64,000 nt of DNA from Aradus depressus (taxonomy: Eukaryota > Arthropoda > Insecta > Hemiptera > Aradidae), in contig OY759218.1 in assembly GCA_963662175.1 (NCBI GenBank), positions 25,070,051 to 25,134,050 of the forward strand, read 5' to 3'. Shown here one piece after another: positions 11,090 through 22,800 of this stretch. Both the position numbers and the translations under genes were made by a program. The notes under the pieces are model-generated. The model was not told the DNA's origin, made no database searches, and saw only the letters and a program-made list of their open reading frames with translations. The stretch's first letter is position 1. Every line of letters begins with the position of its first letter.

Positions 11090-11230
11090 TTTGTTTTTTT
11101 TTTTCATTACATATTCTACAATCTGTACAAAATTTACAATGGGTAGAAGTGAACAGGAAATAAAAATGTACAATTGATGGGAGAAGCCAGCCAGTGCTAA
11201 CACTCCCTAAATCATAATAATTTAAAGAAT
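11090..11230 (-). repeat. Dispersed repeat C, copy 1
   Basis: It shares 'acaatctgta' and 'gatgggagaag.cagccag' ending 'cactccctaaat' with 12727-12870; a third, more diverged copy in the opposite orientation is at 44560-44900 ('ctagggagtgtcacc'). Confidence 0.5.
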
Positions 11231-11967
11231 TAAATGTTGATAAAATTTCTAAACGTTTCATGAATGGCACATTGAGGTTACACCAATGATTATAAAATTA
11301 TAATCATAATAATAAATCTAATTTTAGGTTTATTATTTTTACGACATTTATTTTAAATGTTAAATACATTTGAAAATGGATTAATACAGCTGTGATATAA
11401 ATAAATACCTAATTTGTAATCTGTTGTTGACCATCTAACCAGGATCAGATGTCCTGGGTTGAGTGCAGAAGACCTGGTCTTCATACTTACCTGACATATT
11501 TACCAAGATTGTCACTATCATACTACGATAAATATTACTGATTTTTGACCACTTTTGTGTGATCCCCGGACAAATCGAATATCAGAAAGACAATCCGCTT
11601 TATTTAGGTTGAAATTAATCAATTTGATCCATGGAAAATAAACAAATGTGTTATCAAAATATACTGACCATGGAGTTGTTGTATAATTTCGAACAGACAA
11701 AAAAAAACCAGATGGGATTAAAAAAAAATAACATAAAAACAAGGTTAACTTGTTTAGTTTTCGAAATGACCAGAAACCAAAATTATCCTGTTCAAATGTG
11801 GAATGTAAATTTCTCAAGGTAATGTTGACCGCTGGGTGGCATTTTTGGAATTCCGAAGGAGATACACCGCATGAGGCGCGTCAAGTTAGCCCTATTAAAA
11901 TTTATTTTTATGAATTCATGTAAAATTAGTTGTGCGTATTTTATACAAATTCGAATTTAAAATTCTT

Positions 11968-12540
11968 CGGTCAATCACCTCTATGTACTTCCCCAGCAAG
12001 AATTAATTATGTATTTGCTCTCCCTCCAAAGTCAATGGACCGTTAGGGCTAAAAGTCAATATTTGATTTACATGGTGGCTTCTGAATCCTCATACTAAAT
12101 GTTGTGTCGATACATTCGTTGGCAGTTATTAGTGTATTGAAGTCGAGCCACTCTTCTACCAATTTTGCGGAAAATAGAAATGTGTTATCCTTATCGGATT
12201 TTGAATTTAAATATAAAATTTCATGTTCATGCATTGATTACATCGGAAGTTAGGAGGTTACTCCCCCCCCCCCCCCCCCTCCCCCCCCCCCCCCCCATAT
12301 CTTTCTTATAGCGGATTTGGCTAAAAATCAATACATGTCGTCCTTAGAGGATTCTCGATCACATATAAAAATTGGTGTCGATACATTCATTCTATTGGAA
12401 GTTGTCATTTTCCGGACATACACTCATAGATATTTTGGTTTTTCATTTTTGGAATCAGGAGATCAGAAAACATAAAATTTCTTTGAAAACTCCGTATCGA
12501 AGTTTACACCGATTACATAATTTCCTCTATAAACGTATAC
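11968..12540 (-). repeat. Repeat family A copy with poly(C) expansion
   Basis: End B ('tgtacttccccagcaagaat', 'gctctccctccaaagtcaat') is at the left, core units are in the middle, and end A ('gaaaactccgtatcgaag') is at the right. In one core unit the C-rich segment has become two C runs totalling more than 30 C (12262-12296). Confidence 0.75.
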
Positions 12541-12726
12541 GTATATATACCTATATATATATATCAGTAATCACAAATCGCAAAAAAATATTCATATACA
12601 TGCAGTTTAGACTGCTCGTAAAAGTTGTAAGAGACCAGAATACTTAAAAATCCTGTATTTCATGTTTAAAAGGCACATCATTTGAAGGCGCATCACATGA
12701 CATTTGTGAAAAATAAAATGTCTTAT

Positions 12727-12870
12727 TTTTTTGGGGGGTTTATTAATTTTATTTACAATCTGTATAATATATTAGGTACAATAGGCAAAGATTATGGTTA
12801 TAAGAACAAATACAATAAAAATGTCACTTGATGGGAGAAGTCAGCCAGAGCTGACACTCCCTAGATAGTT
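12727..12870 (-). repeat. Dispersed repeat C, copy 2
   Basis: See the copy at 11090-11230; this copy has 'tttacaatctgtataatat' and 'cagccagagctgacactccc'. Confidence 0.5.
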
Positions 12871-12939
12871 TATTGTCACATCACGGAAGGAGATCCCGAG
12901 GCCACCTTCTCTTTAGACGACGAGGAGGGTTATTAGGAT

Positions 12940-13268
12940 TAGTTAGTTAGTTATTATGACTCATGTCCGGCCTTTAACTACGAGGTCATATTGCCTTCTA
13001 CCAGAGCGCACGTTCGTCACTCATGACATGACCCCGACTCTATTATGGGAGTCCTAAATTTTGCTTACCCTAAATTTTTGTTCACCTAGGGTAGGGGTCT
13101 TCAACGAGTACCTGACATCGTACAGCCTCGGGACCATCACTCCCGAAAATCCGAAGGATGATGTGCCATTCCTCCTAGATAAAATAAACTAAAGGCCTCG
13201 GCCAGGTTACGAACCCGCTATCTTTAGGTCAGTAAGCAAGCATACCACTGAGCTACCGTCGCTCTCAT
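12940..13268 (-). mobile_element. SINE family S, near full length
   Basis: Read on minus, the head has A-box-like 'ggtagctcagtggtatgc' and B-box-like 'cgggttcgtaacctggcc', followed by the family middle and the 3' end near 'agttagttattatgactca'. The tRNA-like promoter defines a tRNA-derived SINE. Confidence 0.8.
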
Positions 13269-13826
13269 TATTAGGATGAGCATGAGAGGATAGGACTTGT
13301 TCAGACAGGTTAAGATGGGTTGAAATATTATCATGAAAAGTTGAAAATCGGGATTGGATTAGTTCTTGGACGGTGGGTATCTTTGTGGAGCATCTTGTTG
13401 GTGATATACAAAGGAGCATTAATAATTCGATGGAGGACTTTGCACTGGAATGTTTGGATGCGGTTTATATTGTGCTGTACCCCATAGTTCAGGTCCATAG
13501 CTCCAAATTGGACGAAATTTGAACATTGTTAATGGTTAATGCACGCATTTCTCTTCATTTCATTTGATTCGCCAAAGGTTACACCCACCATTCCTCCATG
13601 TCATCGAGGTGCTCTTTTAATAGTTTTTCTTCAAATTGTTGACAAAATTACGAGTAGTATTATTTACGTTGTGTAACATTTTTTCAAGATCCCCGTCACT
13701 AAATTCAAACCCTCTCTCGCTGGACGGCCCCAAAAATAATTTAACTTTTTTTTAATTGTGATTTAGTAATTTGACAATGAACTGCAGATAAATTAAGCAA
13801 ATTGTTTTTTATTTTTTTTATTCCAG

Positions 13827-16800
13827 GTGAAATTGTTGTGGGCTACCTATTCACGAGATATCGGTTTCAATGGGATGAAGTGGACTTCAGTTTGTATTCT
13901 ACTTACGTGTCCATAGTCAACCTCGTAGGTAAGTATTTATCAATATAATAGCTAATATAGAATATAAAATATATGATGTCTGTGAGGTGAACATTGAAGT
14001 TGAGGGGAGAGAGGGTAGCACTCATTCACTTTCAGAAACATCGGATTCGTCTGATTATAAAGTCTTCAAAGCACTGGCAGTCTACTTCACCAGCTCGTAT
14101 TATTCTTAATATATTTTCGCTCTTCTTCTAAAGGTGGTAGGGGGTGAAGAGGGTAACATTCAGTGTGTTCCAAAAACATCGGACACTATCTCATTATGAT
14201 AAGTAAGAGTCTTGCGATGTACTCTGATCCCCGCCGTCTCTTCGGCCGACTTAGTGGAAAATTGATAAGTGTTCTTATGGGGTTTTGAATTTAAATAGAG
14301 AATTTTACGTCAATACATTCAGTGTATCTCCTCCTGGCTGAGAATCAGGAAAGCCTTCTAACCCGGCGCCGGGGGCTCCGCCCACCGCCGACAGGCATTG
14401 CGGGAAGTAGGCAGATCAGAACCCCCGAAGAATCTCGAGCTCGCTCGGCGCAAAGAGGCGTCCAAAAACCAAGGACGACTGCGGACCATAGCCATTGAGC
14501 CGGTCCACAGCACCAAAAATTTGTTTTTTGTGAATTAAATGGAGAAAGGTGAAAAAAGATTACACATTTTCCAGCCGACCAAATCAGGGTGATGTGACCG
14601 GCCCCCCTCAGGAGCACCCCAAAAAAAAAAATTATTATAGTTTTTGTGTTAAGCCCCCCCCCCCCCCCCCTCATCCCCCCCCCCCCCCAATCCTCCCCTT
14701 CCCGGCTGAAAATGAATAGGAGTCTTTGTGAGGTTCTGCATACCCTTATAAAAAATGTTGTCGATATATTCTATCGGGAGTAATCATGTTCACAAACAAA
14801 CACACACAAAGTAATTTTATTTATTCCCTTTTTTTAATTTAAGGGTCGAAAAAAATTTAATTGTTTGGTAGATTACAATACTTCCCCTATACAGCTGAGG
14901 AAGTAAAAACCATAGTAATTCAATTTGTAATTAATAATACAGAGGTCAGAGTGACCGCATCCCTCACATGTCCTTGCATTACAGAACTTTATGCCTGTGG
15001 TTACGGGTTAAGAACCCTGACTAACGCCATTTTTCAAAATTCAATATTGTGCAGATGTTTAATAAATTTATTTCCGTTAAACCAATACATGGTAATAGGA
15101 TACGTCAAATGAATTTATACATTAAGATAGCTTATAAATTAGATTTATAACTACTTGAGTCTAACCCATCTATGATTAGTAGTAATAACAAAACTATTAA
15201 AAAAAGTAAAATGAAATTAATAAAAACTGAACAAATAAATACTTAAAAATATATGAGTATATAAAAAAAAAAATTAATACAATATACGTTCATAATAAGT
15301 AGACAAATTTTTCAATTTAAATAAAATTAAGATAACTATTTTTCAAAAAAAATACTTCGGAAGTGTCTTTATCCCCCAACGATGTCTCGGGACGTTCTTA
15401 AGTCCCATCATCAGGTCCCAATGTGCGAGATATAGAAAAGAAAGAAAACAATGTAACTATAACAATATATGAAAAATAATTATATATATATTTACAATAA
15501 CGTACATTGGACTGACCTTTAAGGTGTGGAGGAACTCTGCCCAAAATATAAAAATGAAAGCTTTGTATCAAATAATGTTTTTGGATATGAAACAAGATTC
15601 TTTGTTGTGATTACATTATTCTTTTTTGAACAGTGAGAATAAAATTCCGTTTCCGTGTAAGGGGTTTCCTCTAACATAAACATTTTTAGTTGAAATTTAA
15701 ATTTTTAGTTTAGTCTTAAGCATACTTCCCAGTAATCCTTCCTTTTACTTCCCCAGATATACGAAGTATAGGAGTAGTTATACAATCGGCCAGAAATTCG
15801 ATGTTAAGTTTTCACCGGAATTTCATGTTTTTCGACTCACTGATGAAAAAAAAAGCCTGTCTACACAATTAAATTTTACGTGTATCCAGAATCCCATAAG
15901 GACGACACCTATTGCTTTTCAGCCAAATCGGGCAAAGGGAAAACGGGTTTAGGGAGACTTTACAGAAAAACTTTAGTAACAGCCGGTGTAATTAATGTAT
16001 TGAGATAAAATTTCATATGTAAATACAAAACCCCCTAAGGACGACATCCATTAATTTCCAGCCGAAGTGGAGGGGGGATCAGAGAGAGGCTCAACTCAAA
16101 AATTCCCAATAACTTTATATGTAATGAAATTTTATATTTAAGGTCAAATCCATAAGGACGGCAACTATCAATCGGTTGATGGAAAGGGGGGACTCGACTC
16201 AAATACCCTAATAACTGCCAATTTAATGAATTGATCGACCCAAACCTTAAAGAAAAGTTGTTTTAAAGTTATACATATTTCTGTGTGTCGATCTTTTTTT
16301 TTTTTTTTTTTTTTTTTTTTTCGTTACAACTTTTACAGAAGGCACCGATTAAATTTTTTCTTTGCAATGTTCGTCTATTGATTTTTATGCCAATCGGATC
16401 ACCTGCTTTTTAAAAATTAATTTTGCGTATCTATAACTATATAGTATAAGTTTGGTGTGAGAGCTTTCTGGCAAATTTCGCTGGGATTTAGGGTTATATT
16501 AAAAATAACTTATATTGATCTTGGAACATATGATGTACGTTTCTTCATACCGATATTTATTTAAATGGCTTGGTTTTAGTGAAAATGGACTCTCATTGTA
16601 TTTAGGCTGATGCTTATATTCTTTTATTTAATTCTCAGGGAACATAATTTGCTCCAGAATAAAGATTATTTTTTTATTTCACATTCCGAGGCTGGGAGGA
16701 GAATTTTAGTACAATTGTCCAGAGAGGCTGAGGTCTGTTATTACTGGGTTGAAACCTTGGCTGTATCCTTGTCTAGACTCTGGGAACTTTTCACAACTTA

Positions 16801-19800
16801 ACTCAAGCTAGTTTCATTCCTAACAATCTAGTGCCTTTTCCGGGAAGACAATTATATGCAGTGCAACCTCGTTGAAATCTAGAAGATGAGTGTACTATAA
16901 TACTGGTTTCCATTTTTAATTTACAATATTAGTAAAAGGTGGTTGCTAATCGGTCAAAAATTCGAATTTCATGTTTTCCACAGATTACAGACATGAAGAA
17001 AAAAAAAAAAAAAAAATCCCGATACAATGAATTTATCGGCACAAAATTGCATATGTGAACTCAACACCCTTTAAGGACGACACTTATTAATTTTCAGCGG
17101 AATCGGATGAAGGAAAGAGGGGGATCAGAGAGGGGCTCAATACAAAAACCCTTGTAACTGCCGATGTAATGAATTTATCGGCACAAAATTGCATATGTGA
17201 ACTCAACACCCTTTAAGGACGACACTTATTAATTTTCAGCGGAATCGGATGAAGGAAAGAGGGGGATCAGAGAGGGGCTCAATACAAAAACCCTTGTAAC
17301 TGCCGATGTAATGAATTTATCGGCACAAAATTGCATATGTAAACTCAACACCCTTTAAGGACGACACTTATTAATTTTCAGCGGAATCGGATGAAGGAAA
17401 GAGGGGGATCAGAGAGGGGCTCAATACAAAAACCCTTGTAACTGCCGATGTAATGAATTTATCGACACAAAATTTAGTATGAGGATTTAGGAGCCCCTAA
17501 GTATGTAAGTCAACTATTGAATATTAGCGCAAACGGTCGACTGGTTTTGGAGGGAGAGCGAAAAGTTAATTAATTTGTTTTGGAGAAGTACATTGCCAGA
17601 TGATATTTTGCAGTATTTTCCTTGATTTACATTGACATCAGTGCAACGGGTCTCAAATCAAGGACATACTTCCTCCACTATTAAATATTTTCATTATTAT
17701 TTAACGAAACAAATATTACCTATTTCATATAAATATGAAAAGAAATTCGTCCTCTTTCATTTCCTGCTGTCTATATTGGGAGTTAAAAGTTATATAGCTC
17801 CACAGTTGTTTTAATATATATTCCAGAAAACAATTTAATCCTTCTGTTCTCACTTATCTTCTTCATAAGAACCCATAAAGGTAATTACACAAACACCATG
17901 ATTTGAGAGAAATCAGAAAGAATACAATTTTGATCCTCTCGTTGGTGCTTTTTTTTCTCTGTAAAGCAGAACAGGTTCTCCAGTTTTGCGAAATGGGTAT
18001 TCACATATACATTTCACATGTAAGTCGGTGGAGAAACAAAATAATATTACCAACCTGCTTAATGTTCCCTAAAAAAAGTAAAAAAGTTTTGAGCTCACAT
18101 TTTAATTCTACATGAAAAATAGATTTTTTTTTCGAGAAATACCCCTGTTTCTGTAGTAAGTCAACACCCTATGAGAACCATATTGTGTGTACACCTAGGG
18201 ACCTAAGCATCCACGCTCTTAGTTAGTTATTATGACTCATACCTGGGCTTTAACTACGAAGTCATATCGCCTATGAGCACTCTTTCGTCGCTCTGATTGA
18301 CATGGGCCCGACTCTACAGTAGGAGTCCTAAATGTTGCCTACCCAGGTTTATTCAACTAGGGTAGGGTCATTAACGAGTACCTGACATCGCAGAAGCATA
18401 TGTTCCATCAGAAGGACGGCGTGCTCAAGGTTTTTTCACTATCGCTCTTATCCCTTCCCTGTCAGCCCTACATTTCTCCTGCCCAGGGTCTCAGCAGGGT
18501 TCGATCTTGAGCTCTATAGGCAAGAACACTACCTCATTTGCTCTAGTAAGTTAACTCTCTGTGATGACCATAGTAAGACCATTTTTTGTTGCCTCCTTTG
18601 ACCCTGCGCCTGAGATTACCTTTAATTGGGCTGGACTAGAAATGAGATGACGTGATTCCAGCCACTGAGCACGATTCACGCGTATTTATATCCTTCAAAA
18701 CCACTTTTTTCCTCTACTCGTTTACTGTATTTATTTATTTTTTGTTTATTATTATACACTCAGTTCCGGATGTGTTTTTTTTTCACTGAATTGTTTTGTT
18801 TTAATACATTCTCCATATTTTAACTCAATACTTGATTGACCTATGGAGAAACCGGCAATACACATTATTCTCCCCCCCCCCCCCCCCCCCCCCCCGTATC
18901 ATAATTTTTTTTTGCCAAAGTTTAAACCCACTCCCCCCTCCGTCAAGATATACTAATGTATTTCTTAAACTTCTCAGAAATATTGATATGTTGATTTTTT
19001 CTGGCATTTTTTCCAGAGGTGTCTTCTTTTTTCTTTTTTGACAATATTTCGGGACACTTTTACGTCCCTTCTTCTGGTTACTATGAACGTAGTGACAGGA
19101 AGAAGGGGAGTGAAAATGTCCCGAAATATTGTCAAAAAATAAAAAAAAGAAGACACCTCTGGAAAAAATGCCGGAAAAAATCAAAAAATATATACTAAGA
19201 ACTGGGGGTGCAATGGATGGACTTAACCGTCAACGAAAAAATAAAAAATGATGGTGACAGGTGGAAAACGAAGAAGACACCTAAACCCTTGATGGGCTGT
19301 AGTGCCTATGATGATGATGATGGGAGGAGAGAGTGTTCTTTAAGGGTGGTGGGTATAAGAAAGTCTTATAATGACCACATCACACATTTTATTTTCATTT
19401 CATATAAATTAATGTGTTTTTTTTGTTTTTTTCATTACAGGTACAACATTCGCTATTGGAATCTTCACACAAGTTTTAAAGATGGAAGATTCTATGCTTG
19501 GAGTTATAGCTTGCACTAGTAAGATTGTTGCATATTGCTTCTATGCTTTTGCCCGCAACTCCTCTTACATTTTACTTGGGTAATGTTATTTTATTTATTT
19601 TCTACAATTTTTTTTTTAGAGTACCATAGGTTGAAAGCCATATTCCAAGTGCTATAACGAGTGGTTGATGTGCCTTGGTATCATGGAAACTATTAAAATT
19701 ATATATTTCTGAAACTTTGCAAAATTAATAGGGTAAATGAAGATCCAGCCATGATGGGAAAAATAATTAGGGAATCAAGAAATATTTATTAATTTATATA

Positions 19801-22800
19801 AATACAGTATTTTCAGATTAATGTGGATAAAAAATTTGCATCAATTAACAACTGACGGGGTTAGAATCAAAGTGGTCTGTCATTTTTAAAACTTTGAAGA
19901 TACTGTGCATTAAGTTCTTAACTGATTTAAAAAATCTATAATTTATCGAAACCGGAAATATTTTGTCTTCTGCTTTTATGGTGAAAGTTGATGTTAGCAA
20001 ACCATAAAATTGAATACAAATCTTAATTTCAAGGTCACTATTGATATGTTTAAGTTAATTGTTCATGTCACCAGAATGGAATAACTGCTTTGCCACTAGA
20101 TCTCAGCACTGGCTAGGATTTCACTTGTACAACTTTTTTGCTGAACAGAACTATAATTTTTGTACCCGATTATGCACTTAACGAAAACTTTTCAAAAATG
20201 TCACTTGGGTCATTTTGAATGTGTGTTTTCACCGTCAGTTATATTTTATTACTTAGGATATTTAAATAATCCAAATTCAACATCAGGATTATTTCTTTCG
20301 TAAAATATAACAATGTTTATTTATTAATACATCAAAGCATTGTTCATCTATGGAACCCTTCATTTTTTTATTTTTTACTTGCCCAGCTATACAAGTATGT
20401 AATCGGTCAGAAATTCGAAATTGAGTTTTCACTGTAATTTTACGTTTTCCGTCACCCTGATTCCAAAATTGAAATTAAAAAAAAACCGTCAGTGTGTACT
20501 CGTAGTGTGTGACAGTGAACACAGTTCTCAGCCAAAGGAAGGAAAAGAAAAAGAAAAAAAGAAATTTTATTATTCTGGGACCGAGGTCCCCTAAGAATAA
20601 ATACATACAGAGTAAAGAAAATGAAATATAGTATCAGAACAAAGAAATAAAAAGATAGGTAGGTAAATTAAAATTAGTGCTACATTGGAGAAAAACTATA
20701 CAACTAAAAAATAAATAAACAGGAATTTAAAAAACAGGAAAAAACATAAAATTAACAACTTCAATATGATGAAACAAAATAAATAAAAGTATCTACAAAA
20801 ATAAAAGAGAAAAAGAAAAAAAGGAAAATCTATATAACTAAGAAAGAAATAAAATTGATAATATAAATATAAATATAAATCGACCGAGCATAGTACTATG
20901 ATGGTTGATTACAAAAGAGAAGGAAGGATGCCCAGCAAAGGTTAAAAATAAAATTAATTTAGAAAGCAGAAAATAAGATAAGATAAAAAATAAATAAATG
21001 CATAATAAAAATATATTGATGTGTAAATGAGCCAAAAATGAATACTATTGATTATGATCGAATAATTTAGAAAATATGATAAAAAAAATATAATAAAAAT
21101 AGAGAATGACAAAGACAAAAAAGAGAGAGAGAAAAAAAAAAGGAAAAGTAATTTGAATGATTAGATAATTAGAGAATACGGGGGAGAGATCAAAGAGGAG
21201 TGGATTGTTTGGTGAAGAGGAATTGGAATAGTGAGGATTTGAAGGAAGCCACGGAAGGAGAGTGACGGATTGGGGGAGGCAGGGAGTTCCAAAGAGAGAA
21301 GGCCTGGACAAGAAATGATTTGTGGGAAGGCTGAGGAGCGATGGGAGGGGATGAAGAGGTCTGAAGGACGGGATCTATTGTGCCTCTGGTGAACCGAGGA
21401 CTGGAATTGAAACATTTGGTAGAGGTAATAGGGTTCTTTGGATTTAAGGAGGGGGTTAGTGAGGAGCCTTAACACATCAACTGGCCTTGTAATGAATATA
21501 TCGACATGAAATTTCATATTTAAATTCAAAACCCCATACGGACGACACCTATCGATTTTCAGCCAAATCAGCCGAATAGAAGGGGTTTTTTAGGGGAGGG
21601 GGCTCAAAACACAAAACCCAAATAACTGCCAATGTAATGAATATACCGACACAAAATTTAGTATGAGAATTCAGAAGTCAAATATTGATGTTTAACACAA
21701 TCAGTGGACTGGTTTTGGAGGGAGAACGAAAAGATAATTGATTAATTCGTTCTGGGGAAGTACATTGCAGGTGATTCACCGACTTTTTTTAATTTATTGG
21801 TTAGGTCCTAATTACTAAGTACCCAGACACCAATAACTCAGTACAATAATTGTTATCTTCTCCTATTCAAAAACTCTAGTTTCCGATACGCTATGGAATC
21901 GGGTCACTTTGTCAAAACTCTGTACCGAAAATAAAAACCAAAAAATTAAAAATGTTATTAAAAGTGGTCCTCGAATGGTTTCTATGTCCGAGGGCTAATA
22001 ACATCCCCATCACAGAGCCGCTAATTCAAAAAAAAAAATTCCAGAAGTTGCACAACATTTAGGATTACCCGATTTAAATATAAAATAAAAACTATTTTTC
22101 AACATTTGGAGCGTAATTGGCAGATGATTTCCAGATATTAATAGAGTCTAAACATCCTAAAGAGACAAAACATCAAACAACTCGGTTCGAGTTCCTCAAA
22201 AGTTTGAACTCATAACGATTTGTGTTCATAAATTATTTTGTACATATTGTTTATAAAATGATTTCAATATAAATTATTTTGTTTTTGAAATCTCCTTATT
22301 TTAATGAACCCTGTAAAATTAATACTTACGTATTTATGCATAATGATTATAGAAAAAAAAAAAATAATCCTCCATTTAACAGAACCTCTCAATAACGGAT
22401 AAATACGTTTCCACCGAAGGTGTCCGCTAATTAGAGGTTTCATTGTATCACTTCTCTGTAAAATCTTATTATTACACATTTTTTATTCAGTTAACAGTTA
22501 AATACTTACTTTTACTTTCCCTGGCGCTACGGTCCTTGTAGAACCTGGGCCTCCGCAACAATCTTCCGCCATTCTACTCTATCCTCGGCCTTCCGTCTCC
22601 ATCTTCTCACACCCATCGTTCTGAGGTCGTCCTCCACGTCCTCCAGCCAACGTAGGCGGGGTCTACCTCTTCTTCTTCGTCCTCCCGGGTGTCCTTCCAG
22701 TATCTTCCTCGGCAATCTGTCTGGCTCCATCCTCTGTAAATGTCCCAGCCATCGCAGCCGCCCCTGCTTCACTATGGCCACCAGGTCCGTCCGGGCTCTT

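Larger units (their letters stand above)
16860..18020 (+). repeat. Dispersed repeat F, copy 2, split by a family A element
   Basis: The parts at about 16860-16927 and 17675-18020 are collinear with 9880-10250. The family A copy between them (about 16928-17620) is therefore a later insertion into this repeat. Confidence 0.5.

Noticed and set aside
17027..17452. CRISPR-like array
   Set aside because: The units are contiguous 142-bp tandem repeats without unique spacers, in an animal genome.
18825..19184. Minus-strand 119-codon frame
   Set aside because: It is a translation of the foldback and C-run sequence.
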